This document shows, piece by piece, positions 26,659 to 35,718 of a stretch of DNA of 64,000 bases. The translations under genes and the position numbers were made by a program. Positions within the stretch are counted from its first letter, which is position 1, and each line of letters opens with the position of its first letter. The notes beneath the pieces were generated by a model. That model was given only the letters and a program-made list of their open reading frames with translations. It made no database searches and was not told the DNA's origin. The stretch is taken from contig NZ_QMFB01000011.1 in the NCBI RefSeq assembly GCF_003285015.1, forward strand, positions 124,001-188,000, read 5' to 3'. The DNA is from Paenibacillus contaminans. GTDB lineage: Bacteria > Bacillota > Bacilli > Paenibacillales > NBRC-103111.

Positions 26659-27885
26659 GTGAGCTCCGCATATTGGCTGACCAATATTCGTTTGGAAAGC
26701 GGCTACCGGATGGAAAACGGAACAATCGCCGGGACCGAAACCGAAATTTGTCATTTACGCATGGAAGGCGGCATGATTCGCGAAATCGCGTCTGCCGAAG
26801 CTCCGCTCCTTACCGGGCTACCCCGGCTGGACGCCAAGGAGCTGCTGCTTCTGCCGTCCTTTATCGAGAAACACGTTCATTTGGATAAAACGCTGATGGG
26901 CGACGCGTGGCGCGCGGTCATTCCAGCTCCGGGCGTGACGGGGCGCTGCGAGGTGGAAAAACGCATTCTTCCGTCCCTGCCGACCTCAAGCAAAGCGCGC
27001 GCCGAGCTGCTGCTGGACACGCTGCTCAAGAACGGCTCGACCGAGGTGCGCACGCACGTCGATCTATACCCGGACGCCGGCTTGCGTTATTTGGAAGCGG
27101 TTCAACAGGCGCTGGAAACGTTCGGGGGCAAACTCTCGTCCGAAATCGTCGCCTTTCCGCAGCACGGCCTTCTCCGCAGCCATGCGACGCAGCTCGTCCG
27201 CGAAGCGCTTCGCCAAGGCGCTACGCTGGTCGGAGGCGTCGATCCCGCCACGGTCGACGGCGATATCGAAGCTTCGCTGCAGCGGATGATGGAGCTGGCC
27301 GTCGAGGCGAATGCGGGCGTGGATCTGCATTTGCACGATCCGGATTATTTGGGTACCTATACGATGAGAAGATTAGCGGCATTAACGATGGAGGCCGGCT
27401 TACAAGGAAGAGTCGCGGTCAGCCACGCTTTCGGCATCGGCGACGTGCCTGTAGGCGAGGCGGCGGATCTTGCGGCCGTCCTGGCCGAGGCGGGCATTAC
27501 CGTCATCACGAGCGTGCCGCATAGCCGCGTCATTCCGCCCGTGCCTCTGCTGCGCGATCACGGCGTCAACGTAGCCGTAGGCTGCGATAATATTTTCGAC
27601 ACCTGGCAGCCTTACGGCAATGGCGACCTGCTTGAGCGTGCCGGGCGTCTGGCGGAGAGATTCCGCTGGATCGACGAGCGTTCGCTCGGGCAGTCGCTCG
27701 GATTCATCACGGGCGGCCGGACGCCTCTCGACGCGGAAGGCAGACGCGTTTGGCCGAACGTCGGCGACGAGGCAAGCATGCTGCTCGTTGAAGCAAGCTG
27801 CTCGGCGGAAGCCGTCGCAAGGCGCGCGGAGCGCAAGGCCGTCTTTTTCAGGGGAACTTTAGTGGCGGGAGGACTGGACGCATGA
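26659..27885 (+). CDS. Cytosine deaminase-like amidohydrolase, copy 1
   Basis: A 408-residue metal-dependent deaminase/hydrolase. The metal motif is KHVHLDKT (H72, H74), then VDLHLHD (H224, with H226 and D227 where CodA has the aspartate and catalytic glutamate), SHAFG (H256) and VGCDN (D310). IVAFPQHGLL and VGGVDPATV also align with CodA- and AtzC-type enzymes. The HLHD variant of the CodA HCDE motif argues for a substrate other than cytosine, perhaps another N-heterocycle. The GTG start at 26659 is preferred because AAAGGGTG precedes it and the protein then aligns with its paralogue at 29.4 kb. It overlaps the next gene by ATGA. Confidence 0.8.
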   Translation: MSSAYWLTNIRLESGYRMENGTIAGTETEICHLRMEGGMIREIASAEAPLLTGLPRLDAKELLLLPSFIEKHVHLDKTLMGDAWRAVIPAPGVTGRCEVEKRILPSLPTSSKARAELLLDTLLKNGSTEVRTHVDLYPDAGLRYLEAVQQALETFGGKLSSEIVAFPQHGLLRSHATQLVREALRQGATLVGGVDPATVDGDIEASLQRMMELAVEANAGVDLHLHDPDYLGTYTMRRLAALTMEAGLQGRVAVSHAFGIGDVPVGEAADLAAVLAEAGITVITSVPHSRVIPPVPLLRDHGVNVAVGCDNIFDTWQPYGNGDLLERAGRLAERFRWIDERSLGQSLGFITGGRTPLDAEGRRVWPNVGDEASMLLVEASCSAEAVARRAERKAVFFRGTLVAGGLDA

Positions 27886-29369
27886 TCGATCTTTTGCTGG
27901 TGAACGGCGTCGTTATTACGATGGATTCGGAAAGGCGCATTCTCGAAGACGGCGCCGTGGCGATTCATAACGGAAGGATCGTCGAAGTCGGCGAAACGGA
28001 GCTGCTGCGCGGGAAATACGAGGCGGAGCGGACGATCGACTGCAAGCATCATTGCGTGCTGCCCGGCTTGATCGACGCTCACGGCCACGGCGGCCATTCG
28101 ATGTTCAAAACGATCGCGATGGACAGCCCGAGCTTCTGGATGCCCGTTATGACGCATACGTACAAACATTTCGTGACCGACGAGTTCTGGTACTACGAAG
28201 GCAAAATCAACGCACTGGAGCGGCTGAAGGCCGGCATTACGACAGGCGCCTGCGTGCTCGGCTCGATGCCGCGCTCGGACGACCCGGTCTTCGCGCTTAA
28301 CCATGCCAAGGCATATGCCGAAGTCGGCGTGCGCGAAATCGTCTGCACCGGCCCCTGCAATCCGCCGTGGCCGCATTCGTTCAGCCGCTGGGTAGACGGC
28401 AAACGCATCACGCGGGATGTCACCTACGAAGAAGTGCTGCAAGGAGCCGAAGCGGTGATCGAGGCGCTCAATCATGCGCATGACGATCGAATCCGCGCGT
28501 TCATTACGCCGTTCGTCATCGTTACCTCCGTCAATCCGTCGGCGCCGACGCCGGCGGATCAGTTGTACGGACTAACGGATCACGACCGCTACCAGGCCAA
28601 ACGGATCCGGGAAATCGCCCGCAAGTACGACACGCGGATCCATTCGGACGCGTTCGGCGGCATGGTGCATCTGGCCATTCAGGACAAGGAAAACGCCCTG
28701 CTCGGGCCGGACGTGCATCTTCAGCACTGCCGCGGCCTATCGTTCGACGAGGCGCGCATCCTCGCCGAAACCGGCACCAACGTCAGCTCGGCGCCCGGCT
28801 TCGGGCAAGTAAACGCGCGGACGCCGATCACCGAGCTGATCGAGCTCGGCGCAACCGTCGCGATTACGACGGACGGCACGGCGCCTGCTGCAAGCTTCGA
28901 CATGTTCCAGGCGATGCGCAAGACGCAGCTGATCCACCAGGCCGCGCTCAAGGACTACTATTATTTGCCGGCCGGCAAGCTGCTGGAAATGGTGACGATC
29001 GACGCGGCGCGCTGCGTAGGCTGGGATGACGAGCTGGGCTCGCTCGAAGCCGGCAAAAAAGCCGACGTCATCACGGTCGACATGCGGCAGCCGCATTTGA
29101 CTCCGGCTTTTATGTACGTGCACAGGCTTGTGCATCAAGCGGTCGCAAGCGATGTCGACAACGTGATCGTCGACGGCAAAATTGTGATGGAAAACCGGAA
29201 CGTTTTGACGGTGGACGAAGGTCTGGCCATCGACGAAGCGAACGCCGAGGCGCAGCGCACGGTCGAACGTGCGGGCTTGCAGAAATATATGCAGCCGACG
29301 AAATATTTTTGGGGACACGCGAGGGCTTACCTGGATGAGAAACGATTCGATCCGGGCGATCTTGTCTAA
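27882..29369 (+). CDS. Amidohydrolase of the AtzB/TrzN/SAH-deaminase group
   Basis: A 495-residue metal-dependent hydrolase. The N-terminal beta sandwich (LLLVNGVVITMD) is followed by DAHGHGGH (H67, H69), IHSDAFGG, LQHCRGLS and ITTDGTAPAAS, giving the complete metal and aspartate set of the subtype I amidohydrolases. SLEAGKKADVITVD closes the sandwich. Members deaminate or dechlorinate purines, pterins or triazines. The start overlaps the previous gene by ATGA. Flanked on both sides by cytosine deaminase-like paralogues, it probably acts in sequence with them on one N-heterocyclic compound; the compound is not known. Confidence 0.83.
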   Translation: MIDLLLVNGVVITMDSERRILEDGAVAIHNGRIVEVGETELLRGKYEAERTIDCKHHCVLPGLIDAHGHGGHSMFKTIAMDSPSFWMPVMTHTYKHFVTDEFWYYEGKINALERLKAGITTGACVLGSMPRSDDPVFALNHAKAYAEVGVREIVCTGPCNPPWPHSFSRWVDGKRITRDVTYEEVLQGAEAVIEALNHAHDDRIRAFITPFVIVTSVNPSAPTPADQLYGLTDHDRYQAKRIREIARKYDTRIHSDAFGGMVHLAIQDKENALLGPDVHLQHCRGLSFDEARILAETGTNVSSAPGFGQVNARTPITELIELGATVAITTDGTAPAASFDMFQAMRKTQLIHQAALKDYYYLPAGKLLEMVTIDAARCVGWDDELGSLEAGKKADVITVDMRQPHLTPAFMYVHRLVHQAVASDVDNVIVDGKIVMENRNVLTVDEGLAIDEANAEAQRTVERAGLQKYMQPTKYFWGHARAYLDEKRFDPGDLV

Positions 29370-29398
29370 CAGAATCGAACTACGAGAGGATGACGTTC

Positions 29399-30619
29399 AT
29401 GACTACGGCTTATTGGTTGACGAATGTAACGCTGGAGAGCGGATACCGGTACGAAAACGGGGCGATCGCGGGTACGGAAACCGAGCATTGCCATCTCCTT
29501 ATCGAGGACGGAAAAATCGCCCGCATCACATCGGCCGGCGAAACGCTCGAGGACGGCTTGCCTACGCAGGACGCCAAGGGCTTGCTCCTGCTGCCTTCTT
29601 TCCGGGACATGCATATCCACATCGATAAAACGTATTACGGCGGGCCATGGAAGGCCTGTACGCCGCCGGTCAATATTTTTACGAGGCTGAACGAAGAGGT
29701 CGAGCTGCTTCCTCGTCTGCTGCCGACGGCTCAGGAGCGGGCCGCCCAAATGGTCGAGCTGCTTAGACGGAACGGTACGACTCACATCCGCACCCACTGC
29801 AACGTCGATCCGATTATCGGGCTCAAAAACCTGGAAGCGACGCTGCTGGCGCTCGAATCGTTCTCCGGCAAGCTGACGCATGAAATCGTCGCCTTCCCGC
29901 AGCACGGCCTGCTTCGCAGCAACTCCGTCAGGCTCGTCCGCGAAGCGCTGCTGATGGGCGCGAATATGGTCGGCGGCGTCGACCCGGCGACGGTAGACCT
30001 GAACATCGAGAAGTCGCTGAACACGATCATGGAGCTCGCGGTGGAAGCGAATGCGGACATCGACGTTCACCTTCACGATCCGGGCCATCTCGGCACGTTT
30101 ACGTTCAAAAGGCTTGCCGCTCTTACCGAAGAAGCCGGCTGGCAAGGCCGCGTGACGGTCAGCCACGGACTCGGACTCGCCGACGTGCCTCCGGAGGAGC
30201 AGCATGAGATCGCCGCCCTGTTCGCGCGCCTCGGCATCGCGGTTACGTCCACCGTGCCGATCAACCGGGCGACCATTCCGTTCCCTCTGCTGCGGGAGCA
30301 TGGCGTGGACGTCTCGCTCGGCGACGACAGCATCACCGACCACTGGTCGCCGTTCGGCCAGGGTGACAGCCTGGAACGCGCGGGCCGGCTCGCCGAGCGG
30401 TTCCGCTGGAGCACGGAGCGCGCGCTCGCCGAGACGCTCGGCTTCATTACCGGCGGCAAGCTGCCGCTCAGCAAGGAAGGCGAGCGGCTTTGGCCGCTTG
30501 TCGGCGACAAGGCGGACGCGGTGCTTGTTCACGCCACCTGCTCGGCCGAAACGGTGGCCCGCCGGGCGAAGCGCCAAGCCGTGCTGTTCCGCGGGAACAT
30601 CGTGTCCGGTTCGCTGTAA
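29399..30619 (+). CDS. Cytosine deaminase-like amidohydrolase, copy 2
   Basis: A 406-residue paralogue of the enzyme at 26.7 kb, with AYWLTNVTLESGYRYENG against AYWLTNIRLESGYRMENG at the N-terminus. The metal motif is MHIHIDKT (H72, H74), then VDVHLHD, VSHGLG and LGDDS, where the first copy has GCDN. Active-site neighbours differ (YYGGPWK against LMGDAWR), so the two probably differ in substrate or step rather than being redundant. The ATG at 29399 is preferred over the one at 29390, which abuts its ribosome binding site. It is the last gene of the operon. Confidence 0.8.
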   Translation: MTTAYWLTNVTLESGYRYENGAIAGTETEHCHLLIEDGKIARITSAGETLEDGLPTQDAKGLLLLPSFRDMHIHIDKTYYGGPWKACTPPVNIFTRLNEEVELLPRLLPTAQERAAQMVELLRRNGTTHIRTHCNVDPIIGLKNLEATLLALESFSGKLTHEIVAFPQHGLLRSNSVRLVREALLMGANMVGGVDPATVDLNIEKSLNTIMELAVEANADIDVHLHDPGHLGTFTFKRLAALTEEAGWQGRVTVSHGLGLADVPPEEQHEIAALFARLGIAVTSTVPINRATIPFPLLREHGVDVSLGDDSITDHWSPFGQGDSLERAGRLAERFRWSTERALAETLGFITGGKLPLSKEGERLWPLVGDKADAVLVHATCSAETVARRAKRQAVLFRGNIVSGSL

Positions 30620-30813
30620 AGCATTGTCACAAGAAAAACGTTAGCGTGAACGTGTCCTGGGAGTTATGATTCTGCGCTTGGGTGCAGGCCAGAACACGAG
30701 ATCAGCAGACCGGCTGCGCGGAACGGAGCAAGCGCAAGCGCTACCGAATCGATTGGACATGCTGCTGTTGTAAAGTTCAGAAAAGCACGTTTCGCTATGG
30801 ACGGTCCAGTACT

Positions 30814-30995
30814 ATTCGATACAAAATTTCGAGTCGAATTCATTAAGAGGAATAATGTACGGAATTCTATACGAAATTTCGAGTAGAATTCATCAAGAGG
30901 AACGTAATGTACGGTATTCTATACGAAATTTCGAATAGAATCATCGAGATGATCATTATGTTCCCAAATGTGTATGAAATTCCGACTCGATTTCA
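30814..30995. repeat. 50-52-bp-period array of near-palindromes, ATACGAAATTTCG family
   Basis: Four copies start at 30814, 30864, 30916 and 30968 (offsets 50, 52, 52). The best copies form a palindrome of about 28 bp centred on CGAAATTTCG and bounded by GAATTCTA and TAGAATTC. The DNA between copies is also conserved (AAGAGGAA, AATGTACGG). It occupies part of the 990-bp gap between the last amidohydrolase and the SLH protein. Confidence 0.8.
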
Positions 30996-31021
30996 AACGG
31001 CGGTTGCAATCCCTCTCCGTC

Positions 31022-31269
31022 CTCTTTCTTGCTGATTTCTCGTGTTCAGGCAGGCCAGTGAGGAAAAACTCACTACTAATGAGCCTGGCCTCACTCTTTC
31101 TTGCCGTTTTCTCGTGTTCCGGCTAGACAGTGAGGAAAAACTCACTACTTGTGAGGAAAAATGCAACGAATAGTGAGTTTTTCCTTATTAGTTTGCGAAA
31201 ACCGCCTGTTGCCTCGAAAACAGTGAGCCTAGTGCAGCTAGCCTCATAAACAATGAGGTTTTCCTCACT
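31022..31269. repeat. 72-bp tandem duplication with GTGAGGAAAAACTCAC hairpins
   Basis: A unit of about 72 bp is present twice (from 31022 and 31094). Each copy contains AGTGAGGAAAAACTCACTA (31057 and 31129), itself a hairpin (GTGAG/CTCAC). Related or inverted copies follow at 31150, 31171 and 31252. No gene is present. Confidence 0.75.
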
Positions 31270-31376
31270 CCCTTTATCCGTATGAGGTCAGCAACGTCTT
31301 CGCCGTCTTTCAGAAGCGCGCGTTTACCGCTGTCCCAAATGGTGGAGCGGAATGAAGCAGTGCCAATATGTAACCG

Positions 31377-31423
31377 AATAAGCCTCCAACCACTCCAAAA
31401 GTGGTAGCGGAAGCTTATTTTTT
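31377..31423 (+). terminator. Hairpin terminator
   Basis: AATAAGC pairs with GCTTATT around an inner CCACT/AGTGG stem, and TTTTTT follows on the plus strand. It is far from any plus-strand gene end. It is an inverted relative of the terminator at 33.1 kb. Confidence 0.7.
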
Positions 31424-31612
31424 GCTAATTTAGCACTTTAAGCGGTGCGTAAAAAAAGAAATGCTGACTTTTGGACAGCCCCAGTTTCCAATCCAATTTC
31501 CAAACTTTCCGTCTACTCGTTTTCCCATCTAACATTACGACAAAAAAGGGATATTCATCCATGTATCGAATTAACATTTAACTACATTTACATTGGGGGA
31601 TATCGTAATCGT

Positions 31613-32851
31613 ATGCGGAAAAACCTCTTGAAAATAGCTGCCGCCGGATGTGCGCTGTGCCTGCTTTGCACCACTGTAACTTATGCCGACCCGTTCACCG
31701 AAAACCGGGAAGTAACCGTTAACGTAACTGGTGTTAAAATCGATTTGAACAACCCCCCCGATCCTCTTGAACTCCACTGGGCCTTGATGGGTATCGATTC
31801 TGCCGATATGAAAGGACATTGGGCGGAACGTCTTTTCTATTGGGCTACTCGCCATAACATCATCGAAGGATATCCGGACGGCACGATCCGGCCCGACCAG
31901 CCGATGACCGAAGCGGAATTTCTAAAAACATTTTACCGTCCGTTCTTAGCGGCTTTGACCGTAGGGAAGGACTGGACGGAGAGTCTGTACAGGCATGCTT
32001 CCTCGTGGAAACATCCCGTTTCAGGCGGCAATAACACGGAGCTGCGTCATGCCCCGATATCGAGGCGAAAGGCTGCGGAAATTATAGCAGCTGCGCAAGG
32101 CGTTCGCTATTCAGGCGACGACGCCATCGTATACCTGCTCGGAAATCGGCTCGCTGCCGGAAAAACGGACGCCACATTAGAAGGTTTTGCAGGCGACGAT
32201 TTCCTGACGAGAGCGGAAGCCGTCCAGTGGATACGAACGCTGAAGCTTAGAGGCATGTTTAAAATCAAAGAGGCCCCTGAGGAGCTATCCGATCCCGAAC
32301 GATTGCCTGCACTTCTCGGGAAAGCGGAAGAGGAATTGCCCGATTTCGTTTATGCACCCGTTACGATCGACGACTTCCATTTTACAGACATGGATGGAAA
32401 CATTACTTTCGAATTAGGCGCGACTAAAGAATCCATCGACAACCGATACGGCGATCCGGATGAACATTTGGACTTCCTTCAATTGGACGTTTACGGTTCT
32501 CTTTCCGTTCACTATGACGCAAACGGGAAAATGGAAGCTTGGAATGTGGATAATTTCACCCATCAGCCCAAACCGATCCGAACGCATAAGGGGATTGTCG
32601 TAGGCGAGAGCTCATTGTCCGACCTTCTCCGCCAATATGGGACGGCAGGAATGGAAAACGATAATATCTTGAGTTATATGTATGAAACCATAGACGGTCA
32701 GCCCACGCCCCGATTCACGGCAAAAGAAATAATCGACAAAAATAATGCGATCATCCTATCGTTCGTCGTCAATGAGGACACGTTGAAGGTTGATTATATG
32801 TTCTGCTCCCGGTATCCCTATGCCAATTTTGATTTCCTCAACAGCAATTAA
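31613..32851 (+). CDS. Exported SLH-domain protein
   Basis: A 412-residue protein with a signal peptide (LLKIAAAGCALCLLCTTVTYA). An SLH domain near residues 65-110 (MKGHWAERLFYWATRHNIIEGYPDGT) is followed by a degenerate second one (about 120-220) and a C-terminal region of about 130 residues whose function I do not recognise. The SLH part would anchor it to cell-wall polysaccharide. The ATG at 31613 directly precedes the signal peptide, with GGGGGA upstream; an earlier in-frame ATG at 31445 would add an unsupported extension. It stands alone between two repeat regions, with sister hairpins in opposite orientation on either side. Confidence 0.8.
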   Translation: MRKNLLKIAAAGCALCLLCTTVTYADPFTENREVTVNVTGVKIDLNNPPDPLELHWALMGIDSADMKGHWAERLFYWATRHNIIEGYPDGTIRPDQPMTEAEFLKTFYRPFLAALTVGKDWTESLYRHASSWKHPVSGGNNTELRHAPISRRKAAEIIAAAQGVRYSGDDAIVYLLGNRLAAGKTDATLEGFAGDDFLTRAEAVQWIRTLKLRGMFKIKEAPEELSDPERLPALLGKAEEELPDFVYAPVTIDDFHFTDMDGNITFELGATKESIDNRYGDPDEHLDFLQLDVYGSLSVHYDANGKMEAWNVDNFTHQPKPIRTHKGIVVGESSLSDLLRQYGTAGMENDNILSYMYETIDGQPTPRFTAKEIIDKNNAIILSFVVNEDTLKVDYMFCSRYPYANFDFLNSN

Positions 32852-32875
32852 TCGTACGCCGTCGTCAATATGCTG

Positions 32876-33058
32876 GAGTCCGATTTTGCCCGCTTGGAAT
32901 CGAGTCCGAATCCCTTTCCTCGCATGCAGTCCGAAAATGCCCGCTTGCTGCGGCTATTCGGCTCAGCAGACCGGATAATCCTTGCTCCAAGCAGGCGAAT
33001 TCGGACTAGAGCGCAGAGGGAGGCTTGATTCCTTGCTCCAAGTCGGCAGATTCGGATT
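32876..33058. repeat. 51-bp-period array, AGTCCGAATTTGCCCGCTT family
   Basis: Direct copies of an AGTCCGA...GCCCGCTT unit start at 32877 and 32928 (offset 51). Two inverted copies, CCTTGCTCCAAG...TTCGGA, start at 32980 and 33031 (offset 51). The order is direct, direct, inverted, inverted, as in the 3.5 kb array. It fills most of the 426-bp gap 32852-33277. Confidence 0.8.
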
Positions 33059-33112
33059 ACAGCGCGTATAGCTGCCTCGCCTCGATGACAGCAGGTCTCG
33101 AATTCGGTCAAA

Positions 33113-33160
33113 CAAAAAGCTTCCGCTACCGCTTTAGAAAACGGTATTGGAAGCTTTTTG
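33113..33160. terminator. Strong bidirectional terminator
   Basis: CAAAAAGCTTCC pairs with GGAAGCTTTTTG around an inner ACCG/CGGT stem, with T-runs on both strands. It serves the SLH gene (plus) and the esterase operon (minus). It shares AAGCTTCCGCTACC with the hairpin at 31.4 kb. Confidence 0.85.
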
Positions 33161-33277
33161 TATAAATAATGTATGCTTAGGCGCGATCGGAGGTTGTTCC
33201 ATTGGGCGGAGCGGTATAAGCCGGTTCTAAGTCCGCTCCTCTGCAATAAATGCAGCGCGCCTGCTCTGTTTGTGAGT

Positions 33278-34345
33278 CTACTCCCCGGAAACACGGACGA
33301 TTTTAGAAGCCGACAAACCTCCGTACTCGACCGTGACCGCCGTTTCTCCTCTTAGCTTAGGCAAAATCGTTCCGTCCTCCCGTACATCAAGAACGGTATG
33401 ATCCGCTACCGTATAGGCCGGCCGCAATACCGACCTCGTAAATCCGTCTGCATGCTCGGCAACCGGATTTAACCGGCAAGCCGGACCGTCGAGGCTTACC
33501 TCCTCGCAGCCGTACAAGGTCAACGATCGAAGGTCCGCCCTGACTCCAGTCCCGAACAGATGCATGAGCGGAGAGGCCAGCCTTGCCGCCCAGTCCTTCT
33601 CCACATGCTCGGCATCGGGATCGCAGTAATACGCAAGCTCATCGTGCTCCGCGTACCCCAACTCCAGCAGCTGCTCCGCAACTGCTCGGACATGCTTTTC
33701 CATCACCAGCGTCCCTTCGCGGCCGCCGAGATCGATCCAGATGCGGGAAATCGGCTGCTTTTGCCGGAAAATATGCAGCAGCGGAACTTCCGTCGATGTC
33801 TCCGGGTCTACGCAATAGAAATACGGGGACACGATAGCCAGCTTTCCGAAAACATCCGGACGGCGAAACCCGATATGGTAAGTCACCTGTCCGCCTCGCG
33901 ACGACCCCATCAAAGCCGTATGCGCAGGACCCGCCTTCGTCCGAAAAACCGAATCGATATAAGGCTTTACCTCGCCGATTACGAAGCTTTCGTACAAAAG
34001 GCCTTTGGGCCGGATCGGCACTTTATCGGATGGATAAAGCACCCCTTCCAGGTCATGGGTAAACTCGTCGGCCCGCTCCATACCCATATTCGAGATGCCG
34101 ACTACGATAATTTCCTCCATCAGGCCTTCGGCTGTCAACCGGTCGACCGCCATATGAACGTTCCAGGAATAACCATTGAATGCCGGATGAAAAATATTTT
34201 GTCCGTCGTGCATATACAGCACCGGATACCGCTTGACCGTGTCATGCCTGTAGCTTGGTGGCAAGTAGACGAACAAATCCCTTCGGTTGTCCAAGGCGGC
34301 CGAATAAAAGCTTTCGATTCGCAAAATCGTCGATTCATTAGTCAT
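33278..34345 (-). CDS. Esterase D/Fes-like alpha/beta hydrolase with C-terminal Ig-like domain
   Basis: A 355-residue enzyme without a signal peptide. The esterase domain (about 1-250) opens DLFVYLPPSY and YPVLYMHDGQ and has nucleophile elbow LMGSSRGGQ (S149), as in enterochelin-esterase-like proteins. The last 90 residues (VLDVREDGTILPKLRGETAVTVEY) resemble a bacterial Ig-like (BIG2) domain. The ATG at 34345 is preferred over GTG at 34354 because GGGGTG then sits 6 bases upstream. It is the last gene of the maltodextrin operon and a paralogue of the one before it. A role on acylated oligosaccharides is an inference from context. Confidence 0.75.
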   Translation of the reverse strand: MTNESTILRIESFYSAALDNRRDLFVYLPPSYRHDTVKRYPVLYMHDGQNIFHPAFNGYSWNVHMAVDRLTAEGLMEEIIVVGISNMGMERADEFTHDLEGVLYPSDKVPIRPKGLLYESFVIGEVKPYIDSVFRTKAGPAHTALMGSSRGGQVTYHIGFRRPDVFGKLAIVSPYFYCVDPETSTEVPLLHIFRQKQPISRIWIDLGGREGTLVMEKHVRAVAEQLLELGYAEHDELAYYCDPDAEHVEKDWAARLASPLMHLFGTGVRADLRSLTLYGCEEVSLDGPACRLNPVAEHADGFTRSVLRPAYTVADHTVLDVREDGTILPKLRGETAVTVEYGGLSASKIVRVSGE

Positions 34346-34350
34346 CGTTT

Positions 34351-35694
34351 TCACCCCAATAAGCGCTCGGCTTCCGTATCAACCCAGTTTTCCACCTCGT
34401 AATGCAGCAGCAATCCGTCGTCCGCCGTAAACGTCCGATACGGGATTTCCCTGCCCTGCCGATCGGTCTCGTGTTTGCCGAGCCCCCGCGAAATACGAAA
34501 TACGAAAGAAACGTTTCTCGGCACCTCGAACGTGCCGCCGAACAGCCCTTCGCGAATCGGAGGCAGCTCGATGCCGGCATACAATTGTTCAGTCGGCGGC
34601 GTATTTTCCGGTACCTTCACGTACATCTGAACCGTAACCGTATCGGAAATGTGCGGAACGACAGCGATATCGAGACTCGCCGTCAATTGATGCCCGATAT
34701 ACGTGACCGTCGCACTGCCCTTCTTCTTAGGCAGCAAGCTTCCGTCCCCGCTTACCGCGACGATATCCGGATCGGACACTTCATAGCGGGCGTCCAAATC
34801 CGTCATCATAAAGCCGCTGTCATAGTGGACGACCGGATTCAGCGTGCCTCTCGGTCCTTCGAGGCCAATGGCATCCGGACCGTGCAGCTCGATGCGCACC
34901 GGAGTGCCGATATCACCGAAAAAGTAAAGAAGCGGCGCATGGACCCTGGCAGCCCAATCCGTCTGGGAATGTCCGGATCCGACCGCAAGGAAGTACATGA
35001 AGTCGTCTCCCGGCTTGTAGCCCGACTGAACGAGAACCTCTGCGACATGGCGCACATGCTTTTCCATAACGGTAAACCCTTCCGAATCCCCGACGTCCAT
35101 CCAAATTTTCCGGGCCCCTTTCCCCGTGTACACCTCGCTTAACCAACGCTCCTCCATGGTGGCCGAATCTACGCTGACGAAGAACGGACATAACGCCCCG
35201 ATTTTGCCGAAAACATCCGGGTGACGGAAGCCGATATTGTACGACACCAGTCCGCCGGCGGACGATCCCATCAAAGCGGTATTCGCTTTATCCGGCAAGG
35301 TCCGATATTCCCTGTCGATATAGGGCTTTACTTCTTGAAGCAGAAATTGCTCGTACAGCTCGCCTTGGTTCGTCGTATCGAACACGTTATGCCCGCCGGG
35401 ATTCGCATGCATGTATTCGGCGATTCTTGCGTCCTCTACATGCGAAACCGCGACTACGATAATTTCCCGCATCTTCCCTTCCGCAACCAGCCGGTCCACG
35501 GTTAGATGAACGTCCCAAGACTCGCCCTTCCGATCTTGAAAGAAAACATGCTGCCCGTCATGCATATACAGAACCGGATACCGTTTCTCGGCCTGCCCTT
35601 CATAACTCGGGGGCAAGTACACGAACATATCGCGATCGTTATTCAAAATAGCCGAATGAAAATGTTTGATTTCGATTAACCGCGATGCCTTCAC
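34351..35694 (-). CDS. Esterase D/Fes-like hydrolase with Ig-like and starch-binding-like domains
   Basis: A 447-residue cytoplasmic protein (no signal peptide). Residues 1-250 form the esterase domain with YPVLYMHDGQHVFF and LMGSSAGGL (nucleophile S145). About 270-345 is a BIG2-like region (VVAVSGDGSLLPKKKGSATVTY). About 350-440 resembles the modules seen in amylopullulanases and CBM20-type starch binders (VQMYVKVPENTP, FVFRISRGLGKHET, IPYRTFTADDG, EVENWVD). The GTG start at 35694 has TAGGAGGAA 9 bases upstream. With GH13 and malEFG in the operon it may remove acyl groups from imported malto-oligosaccharides. Confidence 0.75.
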   Translation of the reverse strand: MKASRLIEIKHFHSAILNNDRDMFVYLPPSYEGQAEKRYPVLYMHDGQHVFFQDRKGESWDVHLTVDRLVAEGKMREIIVVAVSHVEDARIAEYMHANPGGHNVFDTTNQGELYEQFLLQEVKPYIDREYRTLPDKANTALMGSSAGGLVSYNIGFRHPDVFGKIGALCPFFVSVDSATMEERWLSEVYTGKGARKIWMDVGDSEGFTVMEKHVRHVAEVLVQSGYKPGDDFMYFLAVGSGHSQTDWAARVHAPLLYFFGDIGTPVRIELHGPDAIGLEGPRGTLNPVVHYDSGFMMTDLDARYEVSDPDIVAVSGDGSLLPKKKGSATVTYIGHQLTASLDIAVVPHISDTVTVQMYVKVPENTPPTEQLYAGIELPPIREGLFGGTFEVPRNVSFVFRISRGLGKHETDRQGREIPYRTFTADDGLLLHYEVENWVDTEAERLLG

Positions 35695-35718
35695 CGGGTG
35701 CTTCCTCCTATCCGATCC

